Origin: JAJZRV01 sp027442615
GTDB taxonomy: Bacteria; Pseudomonadota; Gammaproteobacteria; Burkholderiales; Ferrovaceae
Length of the DNA stretch: 52,363 bases
Direction: 5' to 3'
Assembly (NCBI GenBank): GCA_027442615.1
Contig: DAIBBI010000055.1
Span: forward strand, 1 to 52,363
Shown: piece by piece, positions 1-7,141 of the stretch
How the letters are laid out: each line of letters starts with the position of its first letter
How positions within the stretch are numbered: position 1 is the stretch's first letter
The notes under the pieces: generated by a model
Database searches by the model: none
Told to the model about the DNA's origin: nothing
What the model saw: only the letters and a program-made list of their open reading frames with translations
Made by a program: the position numbers and the translations under genes

Positions 1-1887
1 GCCACCAAAGTGATCGTCCTCGATGTACTTCTTGGCATTATCCCAGGCACCGCCACCGGTGGTCATGGAGATCGCCACAAACAACCCGGTGATGATGGTC
101 CCCATCAATACGCCACCCAGGGCTTTTGCTCCCAGCAGCAATCCCACGACAACGGGTACCAGCACCGGCAACAGTGAAGGAATGATCATTTCCTTGATGG
201 CCGCCTTGGTCAGCAAGTCCACAGCCCGGGTGTAATCCGGCCGTTGTGCCCCGGTCATGATCCCCGCCATTTCGCGGAACTGGCGACGCACCTCAAGCAC
301 CACGGCTCCCGCAGAGCGTCCCACCGCTTCCATGGCCATGGCTGCAAACAGATAGGGAATCATGCCGCCAATGAACAGCCCGACAATGACCATGTGATCG
401 GACAGATCGAATATGGTTTCCCGACCCAGGGATCCCGCCAACTGATGCGTATAGTCGGCAAACAGCACCAAAGCCGCCAGGCCGGCAGAACCGATGGCAT
501 ACCCCTTGGTGACCGCCTTGGTGGTGTTGCCCACCGCATCCAGCGGATCGGTGATGTTGCGGATGGACGGTGGCAAGCCAGACATTTCTGCAATACCACC
601 AGCATTATCGGTAATCGGACCGTAGGCATCCAGGGCCACCACGATGCCAGCCATGGACAGCATGGAAGTCGCTGCAATCGCGATGGCATACAACCCGCCC
701 AGGGCATAGGCGCCCAGAATGCCCAGACAGATCACCAGGACGGGGGCCGCCGTGGCCTTCATGGAAATACCGAGGCCCGCGATGATGTTGGTGGCATGCC
801 CGGTGGTTGAAGCCTCGGCAACCGTTTGCACGGGAGAATACTCCGTGGCGGTGTAATACTCGGTGATCACCACAAGCGCCGCCGTCACGGCGAGGCCGAT
901 GAGGGATGCCAGCCACAAGTTCATCGCCGAGATGCCGGCCGGATTGGCCCCCATGAGGAAGGTTGTGATGGGATAGAACGCTACGGCAGCAATACCCCCT
1001 GCCACGATCAACCCCCGGTAGAGGGCGTTCATGATCTTTCCACCGTCGCGCGCCTTGACGAAATAGGTACCGATGATCGAGGAGATGATGGAAACGCCCC
1101 CCAGCGCCAGCGGGTAGGTCAACGCATTCTCGAAGCCTTTCATCACCAGGGCGCCTAGCAGCATGGTCGCAATGATGGTGACCGCGTAAGTTTCAAATAA
1201 ATCTGCTGCCATGCCGGCGCAGTCGCCCACGTTGTCACCCACGTTGTCGGCAATTACGGCGGGGTTGCGCGGGGCATCCTCGGGAATGCCTGCCTCCACC
1301 TTGCCCACCAGGTCGGCGCCGACATCTGCACCCTTGGTGAATATCCCCCCCCCAAGGCGTGCAAAAATGGAAATGAGCGAACCACCAAAGGCAAGTCCCA
1401 CCAGCGGCGTCGCGTCCACCGTGGCACCCGCGGGAGTCATGTATTGCAGGATGGCGTAGTACCCGGCCACCCCCAGCAACCCCAGCCCAACCACCAGCAT
1501 TCCCGTGACGGCTCCGCCGCGAAAAGCCACGGCGAGAGCGGCATTCAATCCATCGTGCGCTGCCTGCGCGGTGCGCACATTGGCCCTGACTGACACGTTC
1601 ATTCCAATGAACCCGGTGGCGCCGGATGCCAGTGCGCCGATGGCAAATCCGATGGCCGTCTTTGCCCCCAGGGCAAAGAGAATCACTGCAAAAAGAATGG
1701 CGCCCACCAACGCGATGGTTCTGTACTGGCGGCTCAGGTAGGCGGAAGCACCCTCTTGAATGGCGGCCGCAATTTCCTGCATGCGCGCATTGCCATTCGA
1801 TTTTGAAATAACCCACTGATAGGAACTGAGACTATAAACAAGAGCCAGAACTGCGCAAACCAGGGCAAACAAGACACCTTGTGACAT
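1..1887 (-). CDS. hppA: Membrane-bound proton-translocating pyrophosphatase (partial, C-terminus cut by window edge)
   Basis: Integral inner-membrane pump that hydrolyses pyrophosphate to drive H+ out of the cytoplasm. The frame is open from the ATG at 1887 to the left edge (629 codons; full proteins are somewhat longer), so only the extreme C-terminus is missing. The pyrophosphate-binding signature DVGADLVGKVE lies near residues 188-198, followed by DNVGDNVGDCAGMAADLFE. The C-terminal motif GGAWDNAKKYIE is near the edge. The GNTTKA motif places a lysine at residue 457; in this family Lys here marks the K+-independent subclass, where K+-dependent members have Ala. Many hydrophobic segments fit the usual roughly 16 helices. 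A GGGAGA ribosome-binding site precedes the ATG. It lies 30 bp after pfp and is probably the last or a late gene of the exbB operon. A run of nine C at 1345-1353 encodes part of a Gly triplet and keeps the frame. Confidence 0.96.
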   Translation of the reverse strand, partial: MSQGVLFALVCAVLALVYSLSSYQWVISKSNGNARMQEIAAAIQEGASAYLSRQYRTIALVGAILFAVILFALGAKTAIGFAIGALASGATGFIGMNVSVRANVRTAQAAHDGLNAALAVAFRGGAVTGMLVVGLGLLGVAGYYAILQYMTPAGATVDATPLVGLAFGGSLISIFARLGGGIFTKGADVGADLVGKVEAGIPEDAPRNPAVIADNVGDNVGDCAGMAADLFETYAVTIIATMLLGALVMKGFENALTYPLALGGVSIISSIIGTYFVKARDGGKIMNALYRGLIVAGGIAAVAFYPITTFLMGANPAGISAMNLWLASLIGLAVTAALVVITEYYTATEYSPVQTVAEASTTGHATNIIAGLGISMKATAAPVLVICLGILGAYALGGLYAIAIAATSMLSMAGIVVALDAYGPITDNAGGIAEMSGLPPSIRNITDPLDAVGNTTKAVTKGYAIGSAGLAALVLFADYTHQLAGSLGRETIFDLSDHMVIVGLFIGGMIPYLFAAMAMEAVGRSAGAVVLEVRRQFREMAGIMTGAQRPDYTRAVDLLTKAAIKEMIIPSLLPVLVPVVVGLLLGAKALGGVLMGTIITGLFVAISMTTGGGAWDNAKKYIEDDHFGG

Positions 1888-1917
1888 TTTTATCTCCCTA
1901 TTGTGATGCTGCAGACG

Positions 1918-3180
1918 CTACACCTTGAACGTGGTCTTCAATTTCTTCGGGACGGCTATATTCCTTAAAGTGACGTAGTCGGGTAAACCGTTTTTGAACG
2001 GCGGAAAATCCTCACCTGCGATGAGGGGCTCGAGATAGCGACGGCATTTGGCTGTAATCCCGAAACCGTCGGGAGTGATGAAGTCGCGCGGCAGCATTTT
2101 TTCCTGATTGGCCACATCGGCAAGCGACACCATGCCAACCTTCCAGACATAGGGTTTGCTGGATTTTCGAACCACGATGGGCATGATGGCGTTATGCCCC
2201 TTGAGGGCAAACTCCACGGCTGCCTTGCCCATGGCGTAGGCTTGGGCCACGTCCGTTTTGGAGGCGATATGGCGTGCCGCGCGCTGCAGGTAGTCTGCCA
2301 CCGCCCAGTGATATTTATAACCCAGATGTTCGCGCACCAGGTTTGCAATGACGGGTGCCACCCCGCCCAACTGCGCGTGGCCAAATGCATCGCGCAGCCC
2401 GCTTTCGGAAAGAAACTTTCCGTCGGCATCCTGCAGCCCTTCGGATACTCCGATGACGCAGTACCCCTTTTTCTTGACGGTCTCCTCGACTCGCTCCAGG
2501 AATTTTTGCTGGTCGAACGGAATTTCCGGAAAGAGCAGGATGTGCGGTGCAGCACCGGATTTGTCCGCGGCCAGTCCGCAAGCTGCGGTGATCCAGCCTG
2601 CATGACGCCCCATCACTTCCAGAACGAACACCTTGGTGGAAGTCCTGGCCATGGAGGCCACGTCAAAACCTGCCTCGCGAATGGAAGTAGCGACGTATTT
2701 GGCCACCGAACCAAATCCTGGGCAGCAATCCGTCAGGGGCAGGTCGTTATCCACTGTTTTGGGAATGCCCACGCATTGAATGGGGTACCCCAACTGTTCG
2801 CCAATTTGCGAAACCTTATAAGCCGTATCCTGCGAGTCACCTCCGCCGTTGTAGAAAAAATAGCGGATGTCATGGGCACGAAACACCTCGATCAGGCGCT
2901 CGTATTCGGCACGATTTTGTTCGAGGCCCTTGAGCTTGTAGCGGGCTGAGCCAAATGCCCCGGACGGAGTGTGCCGCAAAGCGCGGATGTCCGCGTCAGA
3001 TTCCTTGCTGGTATCAATGAGGTCTTCGGTGAGCGCGCCCAGAATGCCGTGTCTTCCTGCATACAGCTTTCCGATTTTGTCCCGATGCTTGCGCGCGGTT
3101 TCAATCACGCCACAAGCGCTGGCATTGATGACGGCTGTTACACCACCCGATTGGGCATAAAACGCATTGGGTTTAGCCAT
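1918..3180 (-). CDS. pfp: Pyrophosphate-dependent 6-phosphofructokinase
   Basis: Cytoplasmic enzyme that reversibly phosphorylates fructose 6-phosphate with PPi rather than ATP. The 420-residue protein has the PFK fold motifs: GGGDS at 112-116, where Asp115 stands where ATP enzymes have the Gly of GGDGS; PKTVDND at 140-146, whose Lys141 is the residue typical of PPi-users; and MGRHAGW at 190-196. These two substitutions support PPi rather than ATP as phosphoryl donor (family knowledge, not tested here). Start is ATG at 3180 with only a weak GGA upstream. It is 22 bp after adk and 30 bp before hppA, so co-transcription is likely. With hppA it forms a pyrophosphate module: PFK run in reverse makes PPi that the pump can use, or pumping in reverse supplies PPi for glycolysis. 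Confidence 0.93.
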   Translation of the reverse strand: MAKPNAFYAQSGGVTAVINASACGVIETARKHRDKIGKLYAGRHGILGALTEDLIDTSKESDADIRALRHTPSGAFGSARYKLKGLEQNRAEYERLIEVFRAHDIRYFFYNGGGDSQDTAYKVSQIGEQLGYPIQCVGIPKTVDNDLPLTDCCPGFGSVAKYVATSIREAGFDVASMARTSTKVFVLEVMGRHAGWITAACGLAADKSGAAPHILLFPEIPFDQQKFLERVEETVKKKGYCVIGVSEGLQDADGKFLSESGLRDAFGHAQLGGVAPVIANLVREHLGYKYHWAVADYLQRAARHIASKTDVAQAYAMGKAAVEFALKGHNAIMPIVVRKSSKPYVWKVGMVSLADVANQEKMLPRDFITPDGFGITAKCRRYLEPLIAGEDFPPFKNGLPDYVTLRNIAVPKKLKTTFKV

Positions 3181-3202
3181 GAAGATTTCCGGTCCTCGTC
3201 AA

Positions 3203-3859
3203 TCAGTGTTTGAGTGCCTCAAAAATGGCATCGCGGATGGATTCAACGGCACCGGTGCCCGCTACCTTGACATAGCGGGGTGCATCGCTATTTCCTTTGG
3301 CGGCCCATTGTGAGTAGTAGTCCACGAGGGGGCGCGTCTGGGCATGGTAAACCTCAAGGCGCTTTCGAACGATTTCCTCGCGGTCATCCTCGCGCTGCAC
3401 CAGCTCCTCGCCAGTCACATCGTCTTTTCCCGAAACCCTGGGTGGGCTGTATTCGGTGTGATAAACACGCCCCGAAGCCACATGAACCCGTCGCCCAGAC
3501 ATGCGGGAAATGATTTCGGCGTCCGCCACATCGATCTCCACCACGAAGTCCAGCTTGACGCCGGCACTGCGCATGGCCTCGGCTTGGGGTATGGTGCGCG
3601 GAAATCCGTCAAACAGAAAGCCCTGGGCGCAATCCGGCTGGGCGATACGATCCTTGACGAGACCGATGATGATGTCATCGGAAACCAGCCCTCCGCCATC
3701 CATCACTTTTTTGGCGGCAAGACCCAGTGGTGTTCCCGCCTTCACAGCGGCGCGCAGCATGTCACCGGTTGATATCTGGGGAATCCTGAAATGCTCCTTG
3801 ATGTAACCCGCCTGCGTCCCCTTTCCGGCGCCAGGCGCCCCCAATAAAATCACCCGCAT
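3203..3859 (-). CDS. adk: Adenylate kinase
   Basis: Converts ATP + AMP to 2 ADP in the cytoplasm. The 218-residue product is the long-LID bacterial form. The P-loop GAPGAGKGT is at 7-15, the DGFPRT nucleotide-binding motif at 84-89, and the LID covers about 120-160 and lacks zinc-binding cysteines. A GTG two codons upstream (3865) is possible, but the GGGAG site lies 8 bases before the ATG at 3859 and only 2 before the GTG, and the family starts MR(I/V)ILLGAPG, so ATG 3859 is chosen. It sits between kdsB and pfp in the long minus-strand operon. Confidence 0.97.
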   Translation of the reverse strand: MRVILLGAPGAGKGTQAGYIKEHFRIPQISTGDMLRAAVKAGTPLGLAAKKVMDGGGLVSDDIIIGLVKDRIAQPDCAQGFLFDGFPRTIPQAEAMRSAGVKLDFVVEIDVADAEIISRMSGRRVHVASGRVYHTEYSPPRVSGKDDVTGEELVQREDDREEIVRKRLEVYHAQTRPLVDYYSQWAAKGNSDAPRYVKVAGTGAVESIRDAIFEALKH

Positions 3860-3905
3860 ATCCACTACTCCCTGGGCCTACTCTTGTTATGGTTAGTCCG
3901 AGAAC

Positions 3906-4685
3906 CTACCCGGAAACCGTGCGATGGTCAAATAAAGCGCGGACACGCTCCAGATCTTCTGGAGTGTCCACGCCCGGGGCCGGCGCACGGTCCGTGGTGA
4001 CGACCGCGATGCGGTAGCCGTGCCATAGCGCGCGCAACTGTTCCAAGGCTTCGAAATCTTCCAGGGGGGAGCGGCTCAGCCTCGTAAAATCCTCGAGAAA
4101 GGACACCCGGTAGGCATACAACCCCATGTGGTGCCAGGCAGGTAAACCGGGGGGCCATGACGATACATTCCCGGCAAAGGCATCGCGCGGCCAGGGAATG
4201 GGGGCGCGGCTGAAATACAGCGCCTCCCCTGCCTGATTGAGCACCACCTTGACCGCCGTGGTGCTTTCGAAATGCGCCCGGTCATGGATCGGGTAACAGG
4301 CCGTTGCCATCGCGCAAGTAGTGCTGGCGGCCAACCGCTCTGCAACGCGCCGGATGACGTCAGGGGCCATCAGGGGCTCGTCGCCCTGCACGTTGACGAC
4401 GATTTCACCCGCAGGGAGCCTGAGCAAACGCACCGCCTCGGCCAGCCGATCCGTTCCGGTTTCGTGGTCCGCGTGCGTCAAAACCACTTCAAGGCCTGCC
4501 GAGCGCACTGCGGCGGCAATCTCCTCATGATCGGTCGCCACGGCCACCCGCGTGGCCCCGCTGTCGCGAGCCCGCAGGGCGCAATGCACCACCATGGGCA
4601 AGCCTGCAATCTGCGCCAGCGCTTTCCCCGGGAATCGCGTGGAACCCATGCGCGCCGGGACGATTGCGGTGAATGAAGCAGGCAC
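3906..4685 (-). CDS. kdsB: 3-deoxy-manno-octulosonate cytidylyltransferase (CMP-KDO synthetase)
   Basis: Activates KDO with CTP to give CMP-KDO for the lipopolysaccharide inner core. The 259-residue sequence starts with the nucleotidyltransferase motif IVPARMGSTRFPGK (about 8-21), followed by VNVQGDEPL, which carries the metal-binding Asp, and HMGLYAYR in the C-terminal half. The start is GTG at 4685, two bases after the stop of the Trm112-like gene, with AGGAAG about 7 bases upstream. It is clustered with lpxK, another lipid A/KDO gene, as in many Betaproteobacteria. Confidence 0.96.
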   Translation of the reverse strand: MPASFTAIVPARMGSTRFPGKALAQIAGLPMVVHCALRARDSGATRVAVATDHEEIAAAVRSAGLEVVLTHADHETGTDRLAEAVRLLRLPAGEIVVNVQGDEPLMAPDVIRRVAERLAASTTCAMATACYPIHDRAHFESTTAVKVVLNQAGEALYFSRAPIPWPRDAFAGNVSSWPPGLPAWHHMGLYAYRVSFLEDFTRLSRSPLEDFEALEQLRALWHGYRIAVVTTDRAPAPGVDTPEDLERVRALFDHRTVSG

Positions 4686-4687
4686 CC

Positions 4688-4867
4688 TCAGACTTCCTCG
4701 CTATCGTCCAGGCGACGCGCTTCTTCTTCCAGCATCACCGGGATGCCGTCGCGCACCGGAAATGCCAGACGGCACGGAGCACAGATCAATTCAGCGCGTG
4801 TCTTGCGATGTATCAGCGGGCCTTTGCACAGCGGGCACACCAGAATTTCAAGTAATCGTCCGTCCAT
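4688..4867 (-). CDS. Trm112/YcaR-family small zinc-ribbon protein
   Basis: A 59-residue protein beginning MDGRLLEILVCPLCKG. Two Cys pairs (CPLC, then CAPC about 20 residues later) form a probable zinc ribbon, and FPVRDGIPVML is the family's conserved tail. Bacterial members (UPF0434/YcaR) lie between lpxK and kdsB in many Proteobacteria; their biochemical role is not settled. The start is ATG at 4867 with a very strong GGAGGTGA site. That site overlaps the end of lpxK: the junction reads TGACATG, so the upstream stop and this start are one base apart, suggesting translational coupling. Confidence 0.9.
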   Translation of the reverse strand: MDGRLLEILVCPLCKGPLIHRKTRAELICAPCRLAFPVRDGIPVMLEEEARRLDDSEEV

Positions 4868-4868
4868 G

Positions 4869-5864
4869 TCACCTCCGCTGCAGGATATGATCAACCAGAG
4901 CCTCAAGGCCAGGATCCAGCACTGCACACACGGGCAACATCCAAGCCGCAGGCAGTCCAAATCCCTGGCATTTTATCCCATCTTTCTCCGTCATTAGCAG
5001 GGGTGCTGACAAATCAAAGCGCAATTCTTCGGGCGCAAAGGCATGATGGTCAGGAAACGCATGGGGAATCACCGTAATTCCCAGTGTTTGCAGATACTCA
5101 AAAAAACGCTCTGGGTGGCCGATGCCCGCCACGGCGTGACAGGTCTGCCCGCGGAAATGATCCAGGGCCACCTCACGGGCGTCGGGGCTTAAGCTGACCC
5201 AGGCGAGCCCCTGCAACGTCATCCCAAACTGCGGAGACCGGGTAGGAATGACATGCCGCAAAGCTCCATTGAGGACCACGGCATCCACCGCATCCAGGCG
5301 AGCTCTTGGCTCGCGCAAGGGACCTGCAGGGAGCAAGGCACCGTTGCCCAGTAGTCGCCGACCGTCCACCACGGCAATTTCCACGTCGCGCGCCAACGCA
5401 AGATGTTGCAGGCCATCGTCACTGATCAGCAGGTTGATCTCGGGATGCGCCTGCAACAACGCGCGCCCCGCGCTTGCCCTATCCTTTGCAATCCATACCG
5501 GAACCCTGGCACGGCGCGCCATGAGCACCGGTTCGTCCCCTGCCTCGAGCGGATCGTCCGCCGGGAACACCTCCCGGACGCCAGGCACCACCGCCCCATA
5601 ACCACGACTGATGATGCCCGGACGCCAGCCGCGCCGCCGCAGCGCCTCCACCAAGGCAAGCGTCAGGGGGGTTTTGCCTGTCCCCCCTACGGTGACGTTG
5701 CCTACGACCACAACCGGCACCGGAAGCCTGCAGCTGGAAAGCCATCCCAAGTCTGCCGCCCATCGGCGCAACACCAGAATCAAGGCAAAAACAAGGCTGA
5801 ATGGCAACAGCCAAAGCGGAGGAGAGGCGCGCTGGTACCACTGACGCTGCAGCCACTGTTCCAT
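4869..5864 (-). CDS. lpxK: Tetraacyldisaccharide 4'-kinase
   Basis: Inner-membrane-associated kinase that phosphorylates the 4' position of the lipid A disaccharide precursor to give lipid IVA. The 331-residue protein has an N-terminal hydrophobic anchor (about 16-32) and the P-loop GNVTVGGTGKT at 55-65, then ISRGYG and the LISDDGLQH motif typical of LpxK. Start ATG 5864 is 4 bases after the exbD stop. It is followed without a gap by the zinc-ribbon gene and kdsB. Confidence 0.97.
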   Translation of the reverse strand: MEQWLQRQWYQRASPPLWLLPFSLVFALILVLRRWAADLGWLSSCRLPVPVVVVGNVTVGGTGKTPLTLALVEALRRRGWRPGIISRGYGAVVPGVREVFPADDPLEAGDEPVLMARRARVPVWIAKDRASAGRALLQAHPEINLLISDDGLQHLALARDVEIAVVDGRRLLGNGALLPAGPLREPRARLDAVDAVVLNGALRHVIPTRSPQFGMTLQGLAWVSLSPDAREVALDHFRGQTCHAVAGIGHPERFFEYLQTLGITVIPHAFPDHHAFAPEELRFDLSAPLLMTEKDGIKCQGFGLPAAWMLPVCAVLDPGLEALVDHILQRR

Positions 5865-5868
5865 GCAG

Positions 5869-6294
5869 TCAGCGTACCGGAACCCGGGTCAGGACCGTCA
5901 TCCGGTGAAATCCGGCGCCTTGGGCCGCTTCCATGACCCTGACCACGCTGCCATGAGTGGCCTGCGCATCCGCGCTGATGACCACGGGAACATCCCTCTC
6001 GCCATGAGCCGCGCGTTGCAGGGCCTCCTGAACCGAGGAGAGGCTCGGTGAGGCGATCAACTGCTGATCAATGAGCGTCTGCCCAGAGGCTTCGACAGTC
6101 ACTTCAATGACGCTGCCAACAGGCGGAGGGGGGCGCAAGCCGGAGTTTCCTTCCGGCAGGTTGACGTGCAGACCCGCATACCGGTTATAGGTGGTGGTAA
6201 TCATCAGAAAAATCAGGATGACCAACAAGACGTCGATCATGGGGATCAGATTGATTTCGGGCTCTTCCCTGGTCCTTCCCCTGCGAAAATTCAC
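5869..6294 (-). CDS. exbD: ExbD/TolR-family biopolymer transport protein
   Basis: Subunit of a proton-motive-force motor that, with ExbB, energises TonB- or Tol-type outer-membrane processes. The 141-residue protein has a short cytoplasmic N-terminus, one membrane helix (about 17-34) with the conserved motif INLIPMIDVLLV, including the Asp needed for proton coupling, and a periplasmic domain. The start is GTG at 6294, overlapping the exbB stop (GTGA). No tonB gene is visible, so whether it serves TonB or a Tol-like system cannot be decided here. Its place before lpxK is common in Betaproteobacteria. Confidence 0.93.
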   Translation of the reverse strand: MNFRRGRTREEPEINLIPMIDVLLVILIFLMITTTYNRYAGLHVNLPEGNSGLRPPPPVGSVIEVTVEASGQTLIDQQLIASPSLSSVQEALQRAAHGERDVPVVISADAQATHGSVVRVMEAAQGAGFHRMTVLTRVPVR

Positions 6295-6899
6295 GGAAGG
6301 CGTTCTCCATGAAGGACTTCCACCAGCTTGATGGCTTGCTGCTCCATCTCCGCCACCAGTCTGTCGATGCGCGAACGGAACAGGCGGTAGAAAATCATGC
6401 TGGGTACGGCCACCACCAATCCAAAGGCTGTATTGTATAGCGCTACAGAGATGCCTTGGGCCAATTCCGCAGGACTGGCCCCGGCTGGGTTCTGGCTGCC
6501 AAACAACATGATCATGCCCACCACGGTGCCAAACAGCCCCAGCAAGGGGCTGATACTTGCAATGGTGCCCAGGGTTGAGAGGGAGCGCTCGAGATCCACC
6601 AGCACGGCGCGACCCGCCTCCTCGATGGATTCCTTCATGGCTTCGCGAGAATTGCGCTCGTTGCGCAACCCTGCGGCAAGGATTCGCCCCAGGGGCGAGC
6701 CCGTTTCGATTTTATCGATCAGATGGGGCGAAATGCCCTGGTCCCGAACGCCTGCCAGAACGTCGTTGAGCAATCCTGGGGGCAATACCCTGGATGTGCG
6801 CAGGACCACCAACCTTTCAAAGATGACGGCAAGCCCCACAATCGAAGCAATGACCAGCAAAACACTAGGCCATCCGGCCGCCTCAATCAGATGTGGCAC
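6291..6899 (-). CDS. exbB: ExbB/TolQ/MotA-family proton channel protein
   Basis: Inner-membrane partner of ExbD. About 202 residues with three hydrophobic segments (about 10-28, 115-135, 150-175) and the family motif STLGTIASISPLLGLFGTV(V)GM. Two in-frame GTG codons are possible. The one at 6899 is chosen because the GGGGAG site lies about 5 bases before it, whereas it abuts the one at 6905. It is the first gene of the long minus-strand operon and faces xseA across a 240-bp control region. Confidence 0.92.
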   Translation of the reverse strand: MPHLIEAAGWPSVLLVIASIVGLAVIFERLVVLRTSRVLPPGLLNDVLAGVRDQGISPHLIDKIETGSPLGRILAAGLRNERNSREAMKESIEEAGRAVLVDLERSLSTLGTIASISPLLGLFGTVVGMIMLFGSQNPAGASPAELAQGISVALYNTAFGLVVAVPSMIFYRLFRSRIDRLVAEMEQQAIKLVEVLHGERLP

Positions 6900-6930
6900 A
6901 GCCACTCCCCACTGTTATCAACTGGGTGGT

Positions 6931-6959
6931 AGTGTAATGGATGGCGCAGGGATTGGCGA
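6931..6959 (-). promoter_or_regulatory. Possible sigma-70 promoter for the exbB operon
   Basis: Read on the minus strand: -35-like TCGCCA (6954-6959), a 17-base spacer, and -10-like TACACT (6931-6936), each matching consensus at 4 of 6 positions. It lies about 30 bases before the exbB start and just downstream of the DnaA-box dyad. Assigned by eye only. Confidence 0.35.
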
Positions 6960-6969
6960 CCCATACAGA

Positions 6970-6994
6970 GTTGTCCACAAAGTCTGTGGATAAC
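6970..6994. promoter_or_regulatory. Inverted pair of DnaA-box-like sites
   Basis: TTGTCCACA at 6971-6979 and TGTGGATAA at 6985-6993. The second is the exact reverse complement of the consensus DnaA box TTATCCACA; the first differs from it at one base. With flanking G and C they form a 10-bp inverted repeat with a 5-base centre. It sits in the exbB/xseA divergent region, a few bases upstream of the proposed exbB promoter and about 50 bases from an AT-rich tract. It could be a DnaA-controlled promoter or part of an origin-like element. Confidence 0.55.
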
Positions 6995-7039
6995 TTTGTG
7001 AACAGTATCCTTTGATTCATGACAACCCTATCATCCTAA

Positions 7040-7114
7040 TGAACTTTTTTTGGTTAGCGCATTTTTTGAACAGCAAAAAATTATGTCTTTGCTTAACAAA
7101 ATTTTAAAAAAATC
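7040..7114. other. AT-rich tract upstream of xseA
   Basis: About 75 bases dominated by A and T runs (for example TTTTTTT near 7045 and AAAATTTTAAAAAAA near 7099-7112) in an otherwise GC-rich window. It may hold the xseA promoter or an UP element, or act as an easily melted region beside the DnaA-box dyad. I could not fix a convincing -35/-10 pair. Confidence 0.5.
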
Positions 7115-7141
7115 GCCATTCACCAAGGCGCAGACGGGCTT

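Noticed and set aside
244..916. Long open frames on both strands inside hppA, and similar ones inside most other genes
   Set aside because: They have composition typical of shadow frames in GC-rich coding DNA, no ribosome-binding sites, and lie fully inside strongly recognised genes.
1345..1353. Run of nine C inside hppA as a possible phase-variation or frameshift site
   Set aside because: The reading frame is intact on both sides and the run encodes the conserved Gly residues of the RLGGGIFTKG motif, so it is explained by protein sequence.
7081..7141. Sigma-70 promoter for xseA in the AT-rich tract
   Set aside because: Several TTGNNN and A/T-rich hexamers occur, but no pair has acceptable spacing, so no single site can be supported.
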